DNA of 64,000 nt from Pseudomonadota bacterium (GCA_023457435.1 JAEWLS010000002.1:186001-250000); one strand, 5' to 3'; positions 35,127-44,085 are shown, numbered from the stretch's first letter. A program made the numbers and translations. The notes: generated by a model from the sequence alone, not told the origin.

Positions 35127-36659
35127 CTAGTGGTAGTTCGCCACCCGCTTCGGCATTTCGTTCTGGGTCGTGATGATGAGCGGGGCAGGGCGCCCGAAGT
35201 AGAAACCTTGCACAACATCGCAGCCTGCGGCGCGTAGCATGGTGGCCTGGTGCTCGGTTTCCACGCCTTCGGCAATCGTGTGAACGCCGAGGGCGCGCGA
35301 GAGCCCGACGATAGTCGATACCACCGCCCCGGACGATGCGTCCTGCTCGAGTCGGCTGACGAACGACCGGTCGATCTTCAGCTTCTGGAACGAGAAGTCG
35401 ATGAGGTAGCTGAGGTTCGAGTACCCTGTTCCGAAATCGTCGACAGCAACGGAGATCCCCATGCTGGAGAGCTCCTTGAGTATTGCGGCGGCGCGGTCCT
35501 TGTCCTGCATCATCGCCGTTTCGGTGACTTCGAGTTCGAGACGGCGCGGCGCGATGCCGGTTTCGGCCATGACCGAGCGCACGAGCTGCAGGAAATCCTT
35601 CGTCATGAACTGCACGGGCGAAATGTTCACCGCGACGAAGCATTCGTCCGGCAGCGCGCGAGCGTCGTTGCAGGCGCGCCGCAAAACCCATTCGCCGATC
35701 GGCCCGATCATGCCGGTCTCTTCGGCGATTGGCACGAATTCCATAGGCGGGATCATCCCGCGCTGCGGATGGCGCCAGCGCAGAAGTGCTTCGTATCCAA
35801 CGATCTTCCCGGTGCCGAGGTCGTGCTGGGGTTGGTAATGGAGCTCGAAATCCCCACGGGTGAAAGCCGTGTGAAGCTCCGACTCGATCCACTGACGATG
35901 GTCGGCGACTTGGCCCATATGCGGCTGGAAGACAGCCCAATTTCCGATCCCGGCGGCGCGAGCATGCTGCAGCGCCAGGTTCGATCTACGGAGCAACAAG
36001 ACCGGATCGGTGCCGTCCTTCGGCATCGCCACGATACCCACCGAGATGTTCACCGACTGCAGGTGCGTTGAGAGCTGGTACGGCTTCATCAGCATCTCGA
36101 TGATACGGTCGGTGAGCTGATCGATTGGCTCGCTGGTCTTGCTGTCCGGCAGCAGGATGGCGAATTCGCCAGCTCCGATGCGGCCTATCACCACGCCCTC
36201 GGGGAGGTTCTCGCGGAGGCGCCCGGAGATCGCCTTGATGAGCTCGTCGCCCTGCGTGTATCCAATCGCGTCGTTGATGTGCTTGAAGCGGTCGATGTCG
36301 ATGTCGATCATGAACACCGGCTCGCCGCTGCGCGCGGTCGCAACAGCGGACTCGGCGATCTTCCCGATCATCGCGCTGCGCCCGAGCAGTCCGGTGAGCT
36401 TGTCGACCTGGGTCTCACGGAACACATAGCCAGCGGACTCGTCCACGCCTGCGAAGAAGGACAGCGATGACCCCGCCGCGGCGAGGGCGCAGAGGGACGC
36501 GATAATCGCGCCGATGACCTCACCGGGAAGGATTTCGAGCTCGGCGCCCATGCCGATGCGCAGGCCCCAGAGTCCGATGATGAAACTGCCGATGCCCGCC
36601 GCTGAAATAGTCAGCAGGCGGAAGACGGGCGACCGGGTCGGGTTACGGGTGTCCTGCAT
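35127..36659 (-). CDS. Membrane-anchored GGDEF-EAL protein (probable c-di-GMP phosphodiesterase)
   Basis: The 510-residue protein has two N-terminal hydrophobic segments (residues 13-70, including EVIGAIIASLCALAAAGSSL), a GGDEF domain (about 85-245) and an EAL domain (about 265-505). The GGDEF signature is GAGEF (in IGRIGAGEFAILLPD), which lacks the metal-binding aspartate, so cyclase activity is doubtful. The EAL signature is intact (VGYEALLRWRHPQRG), as are VAVDDFGTGYSNLSYL and other metal sites, so c-di-GMP breakdown is the likely output. ATG 36659 follows GAGGAC. A TTG at 36671 is weaker. Confidence 0.88.
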   Translation of the reverse strand: MQDTRNPTRSPVFRLLTISAAGIGSFIIGLWGLRIGMGAELEILPGEVIGAIIASLCALAAAGSSLSFFAGVDESAGYVFRETQVDKLTGLLGRSAMIGKIAESAVATARSGEPVFMIDIDIDRFKHINDAIGYTQGDELIKAISGRLRENLPEGVVIGRIGAGEFAILLPDSKTSEPIDQLTDRIIEMLMKPYQLSTHLQSVNISVGIVAMPKDGTDPVLLLRRSNLALQHARAAGIGNWAVFQPHMGQVADHRQWIESELHTAFTRGDFELHYQPQHDLGTGKIVGYEALLRWRHPQRGMIPPMEFVPIAEETGMIGPIGEWVLRRACNDARALPDECFVAVNISPVQFMTKDFLQLVRSVMAETGIAPRRLELEVTETAMMQDKDRAAAILKELSSMGISVAVDDFGTGYSNLSYLIDFSFQKLKIDRSFVSRLEQDASSGAVVSTIVGLSRALGVHTIAEGVETEHQATMLRAAGCDVVQGFYFGRPAPLIITTQNEMPKRVANYH

Positions 36660-36753
36660 GAACGTCCTCAATCAGGCACAGTTCTAGGACGTCGACCCTT
36701 AGGATCCGTTTCCGGGAATGGTTTAAGTTTCGATAATAGTGTGCGGGCGCTGG

Positions 36754-37560
36754 CTAGTCCGCACCGAACTTTTTCAGCTCGTCCAGCGTCGGCATGGAGA
36801 CGGTGTGATAGCCTGAATCCACATAGTGGATCTCGCCCGTCACGCCGCCGGACAGATCCGACAGCAGGTACAGTGCCGAGCCGCCAACCTCGTCGAGCGT
36901 TATCGGCCGGCGCAGCGGCGAATTGCGCTGCTGGAACGAGAACATGTGCCTCGCGTCGGCGATGCCGGCGCCAGCCAGCGTGCGCACCGGACCGGCCGAG
37001 ATGGCGTTCACGCGGATGCCGCGCGGCCCGAAGTCGTTAGCCAGGTAGCGCACGCTGGCCTCGAGCCCGGCCTTGGCGACGCCCATCACGTTATAGTTCG
37101 GCATCACGCGCACCGAGCCCGCATAGGTGAGCGTGATCATCGATCCGCCTTCGCTCATAAGCGCGGCGGCGCGCTTCGCAACCTCCGTGAACGAAAAGCA
37201 GGAGATGACCATCGTGCGGATGAAATTCTCGCGGGTCGTATCGGCGTAGAGGCCCTTCAACTCGTTCTTGTCCGAGAATCCGATGGCGTGCACGACGAAA
37301 TCCAGCCTGCCCCACTCGGACTCAAGCGTGTCGAAGGCTGCATCGACCGTGGCGATGTCCTCGACATCGCAGGGGATGACAAGCTTAGCTCCCAACTGGT
37401 CGGCTAGCGGCTTGACCCGCCGCCCGAACGCCTCGCCCTGATAGGTCAGCGCGATCTCGGCGCCATGATCGGCGAGCGTCCGCGCAATGCCATAGGCGAT
37501 CGAGTGGTCGTTCGCGATGCCCATGACCAGGCCGCGTCGGCCCTTCATCAGCCCTTCCAT
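36754..37560 (-). CDS. fabI: Enoyl-ACP reductase (NADH), FabI
   Basis: The 268-residue short-chain dehydrogenase catalyses the last reduction of each fatty-acid elongation cycle. GLVMGIANDHSIAYGIARTL is the FabI-type nucleotide-binding start. YNVMGVAK near residue 156 gives the catalytic Y-x6-K, and SAGPVRTLAGAGI follows. It is the third gene of fabA-fabB-fabI, 10 bases after fabB. ATG 37560 was used. A second ATG four codons on is possible. Confidence 0.94.
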   Translation of the reverse strand: MEGLMKGRRGLVMGIANDHSIAYGIARTLADHGAEIALTYQGEAFGRRVKPLADQLGAKLVIPCDVEDIATVDAAFDTLESEWGRLDFVVHAIGFSDKNELKGLYADTTRENFIRTMVISCFSFTEVAKRAAALMSEGGSMITLTYAGSVRVMPNYNVMGVAKAGLEASVRYLANDFGPRGIRVNAISAGPVRTLAGAGIADARHMFSFQQRNSPLRRPITLDEVGGSALYLLSDLSGGVTGEIHYVDSGYHTVSMPTLDELKKFGAD

Positions 37561-37570
37561 GCCTGTACCC

Positions 37571-38791
37571 TCAGCCGTTGTAGCGCTGCATCACCAGCGT
37601 CGCGTTGGTGCCGCCAAATCCGAACGAATTCGAGAGCACCGTATCGATCTTGGCGTCGTCGATCCGCTTGCGCACGATCGGCATGCCCTCGAACTCAGGA
37701 TCGAGCGTCTCGATGTGCGCGCTCTCGCCGATGAAGCGGCCTTGCATCATGAGGAGGGAGTAGATCGCCTCCTGCACGCCAGCGCCGCCTAGGCAGTGCC
37801 CGGTAAGCGATTTGGTCGAGGTTATGTAGGGCATCTTCTCGCCGAACACCTCGCGGATTGCGCCCATTTCCTTGGAGTCGCCGACGGGGGTCGAGGTCCC
37901 GTGCGTGTTGATGTAGTCGATGGGGCCGTCGACGGTGGCGATCGCTTGACGCATGCAGCGGATTGCGCCCTCGCCGGATGGTGCCACCATGTCATAGCCA
38001 TCGGACGTCGCGCCATATCCGACGACCTCCGCGTAAATCTTGGCGCCACGCGCCTTGGCGTGCTCGAGTTCCTCGAGCACGAGGACACCGGCGCCGCCGG
38101 CAATGACGAAGCCGTCGCGGTTTACATCGTAGGCGCGCGAAGCCTTTTCAGGCGTGTCGTTGTACTTGGTCGACATCGCACCCATTGCGTCGAACAGGTT
38201 GGACATCGTCCAGTCGAGTTCTTCGTGGCCGCCGGCGAAGACGATGTCCTGTTTGCCCCACTGGATGAGCTCGAACGCGTTGCCGACGCAGTGCGCCGAG
38301 GTCGAGCATGCAGACGAGATCGAATAGTTGACGCCGTGGATCTTGAACCACGTAGCGAGTGTGGCGGACGCCGTTGAAGACATCGCCTTGGGCACCGCAA
38401 ACGGTCCGATACGCTTTGGGCTGTGGTTCTTTATCGTCGTTTCAGCGGCGTCGACAATGATCCGTGTCGACGGCCCGCCGGAACCCATCACGATCCCGGT
38501 CCTCTCGTTGGTGATGTCGCTTTCCGCCAGGCCCGAATCGTCTATCGCCTGCTGCATGGCGACGTGATTCCACGCACCGCCGCGATGCAGGAAGCGCATC
38601 GCACGCCGGTCGACAAGCTCGGTCGGATCGAGCGTCGGCTTCCCCCAGACCTGGCACTTGAAACCGTGTTCGGCGAAATCGGGCGAGAAACTTATCCCTG
38701 ATTTCGCGTCGCGGAGCGAAGCGGTCACCTCTTCGGCGGTGTTGCCGATCGAGGACACGATACCGAGACCGGTCACGACGACGCGTCGCAT
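37571..38791 (-). CDS. fabB: 3-oxoacyl-ACP synthase I (FabB)
   Basis: This is a 406-residue condensing enzyme for unsaturated fatty-acid elongation. The Cys-His-His triad is visible: Cys in SISSACSTSAHCVGN near residue 164, His in INTHGTSTPVGDSKE near 300 and His in TKSLTGHCLGGAGV near 335. ATG 38791 (MRRVVVTGLGIVSSIG) was chosen by family alignment and a GGAGCTACCC ribosome-binding site. The gene lies 23 bases after fabA. The fabAB pair marks the anaerobic route to unsaturated fatty acids. Confidence 0.95.
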   Translation of the reverse strand: MRRVVVTGLGIVSSIGNTAEEVTASLRDAKSGISFSPDFAEHGFKCQVWGKPTLDPTELVDRRAMRFLHRGGAWNHVAMQQAIDDSGLAESDITNERTGIVMGSGGPSTRIIVDAAETTIKNHSPKRIGPFAVPKAMSSTASATLATWFKIHGVNYSISSACSTSAHCVGNAFELIQWGKQDIVFAGGHEELDWTMSNLFDAMGAMSTKYNDTPEKASRAYDVNRDGFVIAGGAGVLVLEELEHAKARGAKIYAEVVGYGATSDGYDMVAPSGEGAIRCMRQAIATVDGPIDYINTHGTSTPVGDSKEMGAIREVFGEKMPYITSTKSLTGHCLGGAGVQEAIYSLLMMQGRFIGESAHIETLDPEFEGMPIVRKRIDDAKIDTVLSNSFGFGGTNATLVMQRYNG

Positions 38792-38814
38792 GGGTAGCTC
38801 CTTCCAGATGTGGT

Positions 38815-39327
38815 TCAGGCAGCCTGTTTGGCGAGGCCAACCCGCAGGTCGGTCGCAGTATAGATGATTTCCCCGTCGGCCTTCAGCCAGCCATCGGCGA
38901 TGCCAAGCACGAGACGTCCGCGCATCACGCGCTTGAAATCGACGCCGTACTCGACGAGCTTCGTCTTTGGCGTCACCATGCCTTTGAACTTCACTTCGCC
39001 GGTGGACAAGGCCATGCCCTTGCCCGGCTCCCCGAGCCAGCCAAGATAAAAACCGGTCATCTGCCACATCGCGTCGAGGCCGAGGCAACCTGGCATGACC
39101 GGATTCTGGATGAAATGGCAGGGGAAGAACCAGAGATCGCGGTGGATCGCAAATTCGGCACGGATGTATCCCTTGCCGTGCTCGCCGCCCTCTTCGGAAA
39201 TGTCCGTTATTCGGTCGAACATCAGCATCGGCGGATAGGGCAACTGAGCGTTACCTTCGCCGAAGAGTTCGCCCCGCGCGCAGGCGAGCAAGTCGTCGTA
39301 GTCGTAGCTCGATTTGCGCTCGGCCAT
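38815..39327 (-). CDS. fabA: 3-hydroxydecanoyl-ACP dehydratase/isomerase (FabA)
   Basis: The 170-residue enzyme dehydrates 3-hydroxydecanoyl-ACP and isomerises the product to cis-3-decenoyl-ACP, the branch point of unsaturated fatty-acid synthesis. The active-site histidine is in FFPCHFIQNPVMPG near residue 70, and the aspartate is in CLGLDAMWQM near 84. ATG 39327 follows CCCGGGAGAAAAC. It is divergent from irr, the order I remember from other rhizobia. Confidence 0.95.
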   Translation of the reverse strand: MAERKSSYDYDDLLACARGELFGEGNAQLPYPPMLMFDRITDISEEGGEHGKGYIRAEFAIHRDLWFFPCHFIQNPVMPGCLGLDAMWQMTGFYLGWLGEPGKGMALSTGEVKFKGMVTPKTKLVEYGVDFKRVMRGRLVLGIADGWLKADGEIIYTATDLRVGLAKQAA

Positions 39328-39433
39328 GTTTTCTCCCGGGGTTTCACGGCGTAGGGGTCTGACTAGCACGGCTTTCGACGCCGTGTGAACAGGAGAAGCC
39401 CGTGCGGGACCAGGCTTCGTCAAAGTGGCGGTA

Positions 39434-39462
39434 TTGCCGGGTTCCGCGTGACGGAATATACA
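39434..39462 (+). promoter_or_regulatory. Candidate promoter of irr
   Basis: TTGCCG (39434-39439) and TATACA (39457-39462) are exactly 17 bases apart. Transcription would begin near 39469. This places the in-frame GTG at 39402 outside the message and supports the downstream start of irr. Confidence 0.5.
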
Positions 39463-39536
39463 GTTTCTCGCGGTACCAGCTCTTTGCGGCGCCGGATGCG
39501 ATTCGCGCATTCGGGCTGATCAATGGGAACTCACGG

Positions 39537-39941
39537 TTGCGGGCAACGATCGAGCAGCGAGTACGGGACGCCGGGTTGCGTCCGACCAGACAGCGTACCG
39601 CGCTGGCTGAGCTTCTTTTCGCCAAGGGCGACCGCCATCTTTCGGCGGAAGAGCTGCATGAAGAAGCACAGACAGCCGGCGTCGAGGTTTCGCTCGCGAC
39701 CGTTTACAACGCACTTCACCAGTTCACCGAAGCAGGCCTGCTGCGGATTCTCGCGGTCGAAGGTTCGCGCACCTATTTCGATACGAACACGTCCGATCAC
39801 CATCATTTCTTCGTCGAAGGCGAGAACCGCGTCGTCGACATCTGCGGCGGGCCGGTGACCGTCTCCAACCTGCCGGAGCCTCCGGAAGGCATGGAGATCG
39901 CCAATGTGGATATCGTCGTGAGGCTGCGGCCGAAACGCTAG
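39537..39941 (+). CDS. irr: Iron response regulator Irr (Fur superfamily)
   Basis: Irr controls iron and heme genes in Rhizobiales and is itself destabilised by heme. The coding frame reads RVRDAGLRPTRQRTALAELL, then SAEELHEEAQTAGVEVSLAT, VYNALHQFTEAGLLRIL and the histidine cluster SDHHHFFVEGENRVVDI. The N-terminal heme motif GCPWHD known from Bradyrhizobium Irr is absent. No ATG is in frame. TTG 39537 (134 residues) starts at the family's usual position and lies after the candidate promoter. A GTG at 39402 has a good AGGAG, but its 45-residue extension does not look coding. The gene is divergent from fabA. Confidence 0.82.
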   Translation: MRATIEQRVRDAGLRPTRQRTALAELLFAKGDRHLSAEELHEEAQTAGVEVSLATVYNALHQFTEAGLLRILAVEGSRTYFDTNTSDHHHFFVEGENRVVDICGGPVTVSNLPEPPEGMEIANVDIVVRLRPKR

Positions 39942-39950
39942 GCTGCGATT

Positions 39951-40487
39951 TCAGTCTGCTACGGTCTCGCCGGGGTACGCTCCCCAGACCTGCTGCTGGT
40001 TGACCCAGCCGCGCGTTCCCGAAAACTCCATCTCGCACCAATTGCCATTGCAGGCGCGTATGGTGCCGATCACGCCGGGTTCCACTTCGGCAACAAGGCG
40101 TCCGTCATCCCTCGGCTCGTTCCGCAACGCGATGCGCGCATCCTTTCCGCGCTGCCAGGGCGTCACGATCGCAGTGCGCTTGCCTGAAAGCAGGGACTGG
40201 TTGACCCAGCCCTCTGTGCCGTCCGCGTCGCGCACCTTTCGCCAGTTGTCGTACTCCTGGATGATCTCCATCGGCAGCCCCGACTTCGTATACATCCAGT
40301 CGATGGGGTAGTTGAGCCCCGGCCCGATGCGCAGGTTCACTTTCGCCGATTTGAGGCTGACGAAGCGAGGCAGGGGCAGGCCGCTCGGCCCGATCGATGA
40401 CGTTCTCATCGTATCCAGCGCCTGCTGCGCATAGGCAGGAACGCCGAGCAGGGTGATAAGGATGACGGTTGCGATCGGTTTGAACAT
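39951..40487 (-). CDS. Exported SH3-domain protein
   Basis: The 178-residue protein has a signal peptide (MFKPIATVILITLLGVPAYA, cleavage near AYAQQ) and two bacterial SH3-like repeats: SAKVNLRIGPGLNYPIDWMY with DGTEGWVNQSLL, then DARIALRNEPRDDGRLVAEV with GTRGWVNQQQVWG. Such SH3b proteins usually bind cell wall. ATG 40487 gives a clean signal peptide, and a GTG at 40499 is an alternative. It converges on irr, with nine bases between the stop codons. Confidence 0.82.
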   Translation of the reverse strand: MFKPIATVILITLLGVPAYAQQALDTMRTSSIGPSGLPLPRFVSLKSAKVNLRIGPGLNYPIDWMYTKSGLPMEIIQEYDNWRKVRDADGTEGWVNQSLLSGKRTAIVTPWQRGKDARIALRNEPRDDGRLVAEVEPGVIGTIRACNGNWCEMEFSGTRGWVNQQQVWGAYPGETVAD

Positions 40488-40648
40488 GCTACTCGACACC
40501 GGACGCTCGGCCGCAGCGGGAACGCCCGCCTCGGCCTTTTTCTTTGTTTTCGGCCGGGTGTCTTGATACAGAACGGACCGGCGCTCTCCTTCGGAGTTTC
40601 GCCTGTCTTGGTTAAAGAGGTCTCAACAGGACCCGGCTCGAGGAAACG

Positions 40649-41650
40649 ATGGCAGGCCGAAAGAAGCCCATTGTTGTCATCACCCGAAAACTTCCGGATC
40701 CGGTCGAGACTCGTATGCGCGAGCTCTTCGACGCGCGCCTGAACATCGACGACGCGCCGATGACGCAGCCGCAGCTCGTTGCTGCGATGCGTGAAGCCGA
40801 CGTGCTCGTTCCGACGGTGACTGACCGCATCGACGAGGCGGTGATCGCGCAGGCGGGTCCGAGCTTGAAACTGATCGCCAATTTCGGCAACGGAACCGAC
40901 AACATCGATGTAGAGGCTGCGGGCGCGCGTCACATTACCGTAACCAACACGCCGAACGTGCTGACCGAAGACACGGCGGACATGACGATGGCGCTTATCG
41001 TCGCCGGGCCGCGCAGGCTCACGGAGGGCGCGGAGGTCATGCGCACCGGACAGAAATGGGCAGGCTGGTCGCCGACCTGGATGCTCGGGCGCCGCATCTG
41101 GGGCAAGCGCCTCGGCATTGTCGGCATGGGCAGGATAGGAACGGCCGTTGCACGGCGCGCGAAGGCGTTCGGCCTGTCGATCCACTACCACAACCGCAAG
41201 AAGGTCGCGCCGCACATCGAGGATGAACTGGAGGCGACGTATTGGGAGAGCCTCGACCAGATGCTTGCCCGCATGGACATCATATCGGTCAATTGTCCTT
41301 CGACCCCTGCAACATACCACTTGCTGTCGGCGCGCCGCCTCGCGCTGATGCAACCGACGGCCTATCTCGTCAACGCCGCGCGCGGGGGGATCATCGACGA
41401 GGAAGCGCTAATCAAACTGCTCCAGGAAGACCGCATTGCCGGCGCAGGACTGGACGTCTTCGAGAACGAGCCGAAGGTGAATCCGAAGCTGATCAAGCTC
41501 GCGCAGAAGAACAAGGTCGTGCTCCTGCCGCACATGGGCTCGGCCACCATCGAAGGCCGGATCGACATGGGCGAGAAGGTAATTGTGAACATCCGCACTT
41601 TCATAGACGGCCACCGCCCGCCGGACCGCGTCCTGCCGCGTCGCGCCTAG
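40649..41650 (+). CDS. D-2-hydroxyacid dehydrogenase (probable D-glycerate/glyoxylate reductase)
   Basis: This is a 333-residue NAD(P)-dependent enzyme of the D-isomer 2-hydroxyacid family. The nucleotide-binding motif is LGIVGMGRIGTAVARRA near residue 155. The catalytic Arg is in VNAARGGIIDEEAL near 240, the Glu in DVFENEP near 270 and the His in LLPHMGSATIEGR near 292. GNGTDNIDVEAA precedes. The closest group I recognise is the rhizobial D-glycerate dehydrogenase/glyoxylate reductase type, but the substrate is not fixed by sequence. The stop overlaps that of the next gene in one CTAG. Confidence 0.85.
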   Translation: MAGRKKPIVVITRKLPDPVETRMRELFDARLNIDDAPMTQPQLVAAMREADVLVPTVTDRIDEAVIAQAGPSLKLIANFGNGTDNIDVEAAGARHITVTNTPNVLTEDTADMTMALIVAGPRRLTEGAEVMRTGQKWAGWSPTWMLGRRIWGKRLGIVGMGRIGTAVARRAKAFGLSIHYHNRKKVAPHIEDELEATYWESLDQMLARMDIISVNCPSTPATYHLLSARRLALMQPTAYLVNAARGGIIDEEALIKLLQEDRIAGAGLDVFENEPKVNPKLIKLAQKNKVVLLPHMGSATIEGRIDMGEKVIVNIRTFIDGHRPPDRVLPRRA

Positions 41651-42042
41651 CTGACCGAAACCCGCTGTCCGCTGAAGGCCGCGAAACGCTGGCGGTTGAG
41701 CCTGACCGCGATCGGCACTGGCCAGCCCATCTCGCGCGCCACGATCAGTCCGAGGAGCAGGATGGCGTCCGGCTCGTGCAGAACAAGCGCCACCGGTGCC
41801 CTGCCAGCGTGCACGAGTTCGAGCAGCACGGCGGAAGCGGAAGAGGATCCGATCGTGCCTGGGAGGAAGAGAACGCTCCCCGAAATGCTGAGACCGCGCT
41901 GTGGGTGTCGGGCGTCGATGATGTTGCCCGTTTGCGGGTCGACGCCGCCCCAGAAACTGATCGGCGCGCCAAGCACCAGTGCCGCGCCCTCGCCGGGTGC
42001 CCCCGCGACGAGCAATTCCTCGTAAGCAAGTCTCGCGCTCAT
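41647..42042 (-). CDS. Aconitase X small (swivel) subunit, DUF126
   Basis: The 131-residue protein matches the DUF126 swivel domain: GAALVLGAPISFWGGVDPQT near residue 20, then GNIIDARHPQRG and SISGSVLFLPGTIGSSSASA near residue 52, the family signature. In bacteria it pairs with a DUF521 subunit as aconitase X, known as cis-3-hydroxy-L-proline dehydratase in some species. The ATG overlaps the end of the large-subunit gene by four bases, so the two are translationally coupled. Confidence 0.85.
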   Translation of the reverse strand: MSARLAYEELLVAGAPGEGAALVLGAPISFWGGVDPQTGNIIDARHPQRGLSISGSVLFLPGTIGSSSASAVLLELVHAGRAPVALVLHEPDAILLLGLIVAREMGWPVPIAVRLNRQRFAAFSGQRVSVS

Positions 42043-43286
42043 GCGAGGAAGACCGGCCGGCCTGCAACTGCGCTTTCCACGCAGGCGGCGAGCGAACCGA
42101 ACAGCACGGAGTATCCGGTATTTCCCGGAGCATAGTGGGCGAACTTGCCGGAGTTGGTCATCAGGACTCCATCCGGCAGCTCACGCATGATCGGCGTGAC
42201 GACGACGCAGGTATCGGCGACCAGCGTCACTCCCGACGCCTCTAGTTCGCGGCGCGCGTCTGGGTTTAAGGCGTGGAGGGCATGGCGGCCGGTACAAGCG
42301 TATAGCGGCACCGCAAGCCGACGGCCTGCAATGAGCAGGCGTAGAGTTCGAAGTTCCTCAGCTGAGAGGTGTGGACTGCCGATGGCGACCGAGTCGATGC
42401 GCTCCGGCTTTTCGGCCGTTGAGAGGCGCGTGCGCGCGTCCGCCACCATCGCCGCCGTTACCGCGACGGTTTCCTGCAACGATCCGCCGCCAAGTGCGGT
42501 CCAAAGGTCGGGAGCCTCCGGCGTCACGCCGGCGATGTGAAACAGTCCGACGGCGCCCGAGGAGGCGGCCGCAGCTCCGAAGGCTTTGAGTGCATCCTCT
42601 CCGGGGTTGCGTGGAACGCTCGTGACCACGCCAACGGCATTGCCAACAAGCCGCCCATAGAGACTGCCGAGGACCGGCCAGGCCGTGTCGTCGTCAAAGA
42701 ACCTGCTTCCCAGAGCCGACACGTCGATTCGCACCGTGGCTAATCGGTTTTCGGTCCGGTGCAGGCCGCAGTCAGGTGCACGACCTGCAATCGCACACGC
42801 TATATCCAGGAAATCGCCGTAACGGTTGGTCCTTGCCCCAAGTACCGAATTGCAGAACGCGACGGCGTTGCTTTCGCCCCATGCCACATCGCTGCCTCGG
42901 GCAGGGCGGTGGCCGGCCTGATAGGGCGCGCATGTCCAGCTCGCCTCGCAGCCGAGTGCGCGGTAGGCATCCATCATGCGCCGCGCCATGGTACGCTGAC
43001 GAGCCGGCAACCGGACCCGGGAGCACCCGGTGAGGTCTAGCGCCCCTACGTTCAGCGTCGCCCGCACAGCGACCTTGGCACCGCCCCCAACGAGCTTTTC
43101 AGCGAACAGGGTGCCGGAATCGCCGTGATAGAGCGCGCCGTCGATGTGTGCCGATGCAATTTCGATCAGACGTGGCGCGCCGAGCAGCTTGGCGCTCTCG
43201 GCAACGATGCGCATTGCCATTGCCGCACCTTCGCCAAGCGCGCCGCTCGCAATCGCGCTTTCGGCGTCGGTCAGCGAAACAGCCAA
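42039..43286 (-). CDS. Aconitase X catalytic subunit, DUF521 (probable cis-3-hydroxy-L-proline dehydratase)
   Basis: The 415-residue subunit belongs to the aconitase superfamily. Recognisable blocks are ALYHGDSGTLFAEKLVGGGA near residue 51, WGESNAVAFCNSVLGARTNR near 137, IAIGSPHLS-like text (VAIGSPHLSAEEL) near 300 and DGVLMTNSGKFAHYAPGNTG near 373. Conserved Cys residues in AFCNSV, YACTGRHA and ADTCVV could hold an Fe-S centre. It starts with TTG 43286 directly after the moeB stop. Dehydration of cis-3-hydroxy-L-proline is the activity known for bacterial relatives. No other hydroxyproline gene is nearby, so the substrate is inferred. Confidence 0.82.
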   Translation of the reverse strand: MAVSLTDAESAIASGALGEGAAMAMRIVAESAKLLGAPRLIEIASAHIDGALYHGDSGTLFAEKLVGGGAKVAVRATLNVGALDLTGCSRVRLPARQRTMARRMMDAYRALGCEASWTCAPYQAGHRPARGSDVAWGESNAVAFCNSVLGARTNRYGDFLDIACAIAGRAPDCGLHRTENRLATVRIDVSALGSRFFDDDTAWPVLGSLYGRLVGNAVGVVTSVPRNPGEDALKAFGAAAASSGAVGLFHIAGVTPEAPDLWTALGGGSLQETVAVTAAMVADARTRLSTAEKPERIDSVAIGSPHLSAEELRTLRLLIAGRRLAVPLYACTGRHALHALNPDARRELEASGVTLVADTCVVVTPIMRELPDGVLMTNSGKFAHYAPGNTGYSVLFGSLAACVESAVAGRPVFLA

Positions 43287-44054
43287 TCAACCCTCGTCGC
43301 GCGCATATCGGATCGTGTCGAACCGCGCTGCGAGCGAATCGTACATCAGCAGTCGCCCCACGAGGGGCTCGCCGATCCCGGTGATCAGCTTGATCACCTC
43401 CATCGCTTGCAGCGTTCCCATCACACCTGGCAGGACGCCCAGCACCCCGGCTTCCGCGCAGGACGGCACCATGCCGCGCGGCGGCGGTTCGGGGAAGAGA
43501 TCGCGGTAGGATGGGTTCATGATGCCGTCCTCGCCCCGCTCGTAGGGCTTGAGCACAGTGAGAGTGCCGTCGAAGCGCCCGATCGCTGCCGCAACCAGCG
43601 GCCTCCGTTCCGTCGAACACGTATCGGCAACGAGATAACGCGTGTCGAAGTTGTCGGAGCCGTCGGCAACCACGTCATACCGCGCAACGAGACCCGCTGC
43701 GTTTCCGGCGTCGACGCGCAGCTGATGCGTCTCCACCGCAACATGCGGGTTTATACGGCCGATCGCGCGCCAGGCGCTCTCGACCTTCGGTACACCCACC
43801 GCTTCGGTGTCGTGGACGAACTGGCGCTGCAGGTTCGACAGCGACACGGTGTCGTCGTCGACGATCCCCAGCGTTCCGACGCCTGCCGCGGCGAGGTACG
43901 TCAACAATGGCGCCCCGAGCCCGCCGGCTCCAATCACCAGGACGCGGGCGCGCTTCAGCTTCTGCTGGCCGGAACCGCCTATCTCCGGCAGAACGATATG
44001 CCGGGCGTAGCGCTCGAGTTCCGCGTCATTGAGCGCGGGCGACTGTATGTTCAT
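43287..44054 (-). CDS. moeB: MoeB/ThiF-type adenylyltransferase
   Basis: The 255-residue E1-like protein adenylates the C-terminus of a ubiquitin-like sulfur carrier (MoaD or ThiS). The Rossmann P-loop is VLVIGAGGLGAPLLTYLAAA near residue 40. GSDNFDTRYLVAD near 132 and SCAEAGVLGVLPGVMG near 205 are family blocks. The zinc-binding cysteines of E. coli MoeB are missing: the usual CYRCLFPE reads SYRDLFPEPPP, and there is no C-terminal CxxC. It lies 31 bases after recF and abuts the aconitase X gene. Confidence 0.85.
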   Translation of the reverse strand: MNIQSPALNDAELERYARHIVLPEIGGSGQQKLKRARVLVIGAGGLGAPLLTYLAAAGVGTLGIVDDDTVSLSNLQRQFVHDTEAVGVPKVESAWRAIGRINPHVAVETHQLRVDAGNAAGLVARYDVVADGSDNFDTRYLVADTCSTERRPLVAAAIGRFDGTLTVLKPYERGEDGIMNPSYRDLFPEPPPRGMVPSCAEAGVLGVLPGVMGTLQAMEVIKLITGIGEPLVGRLLMYDSLAARFDTIRYARDEG

Positions 44055-44085
44055 GACGAGAGAATAGGCCGCGGCCTCGGGCTTG

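Noticed and set aside
39402..39536. N-terminal extension of Irr from GTG 39402
   Set aside because: The 45 residues do not resemble Irr, and a good promoter lies inside the stretch.
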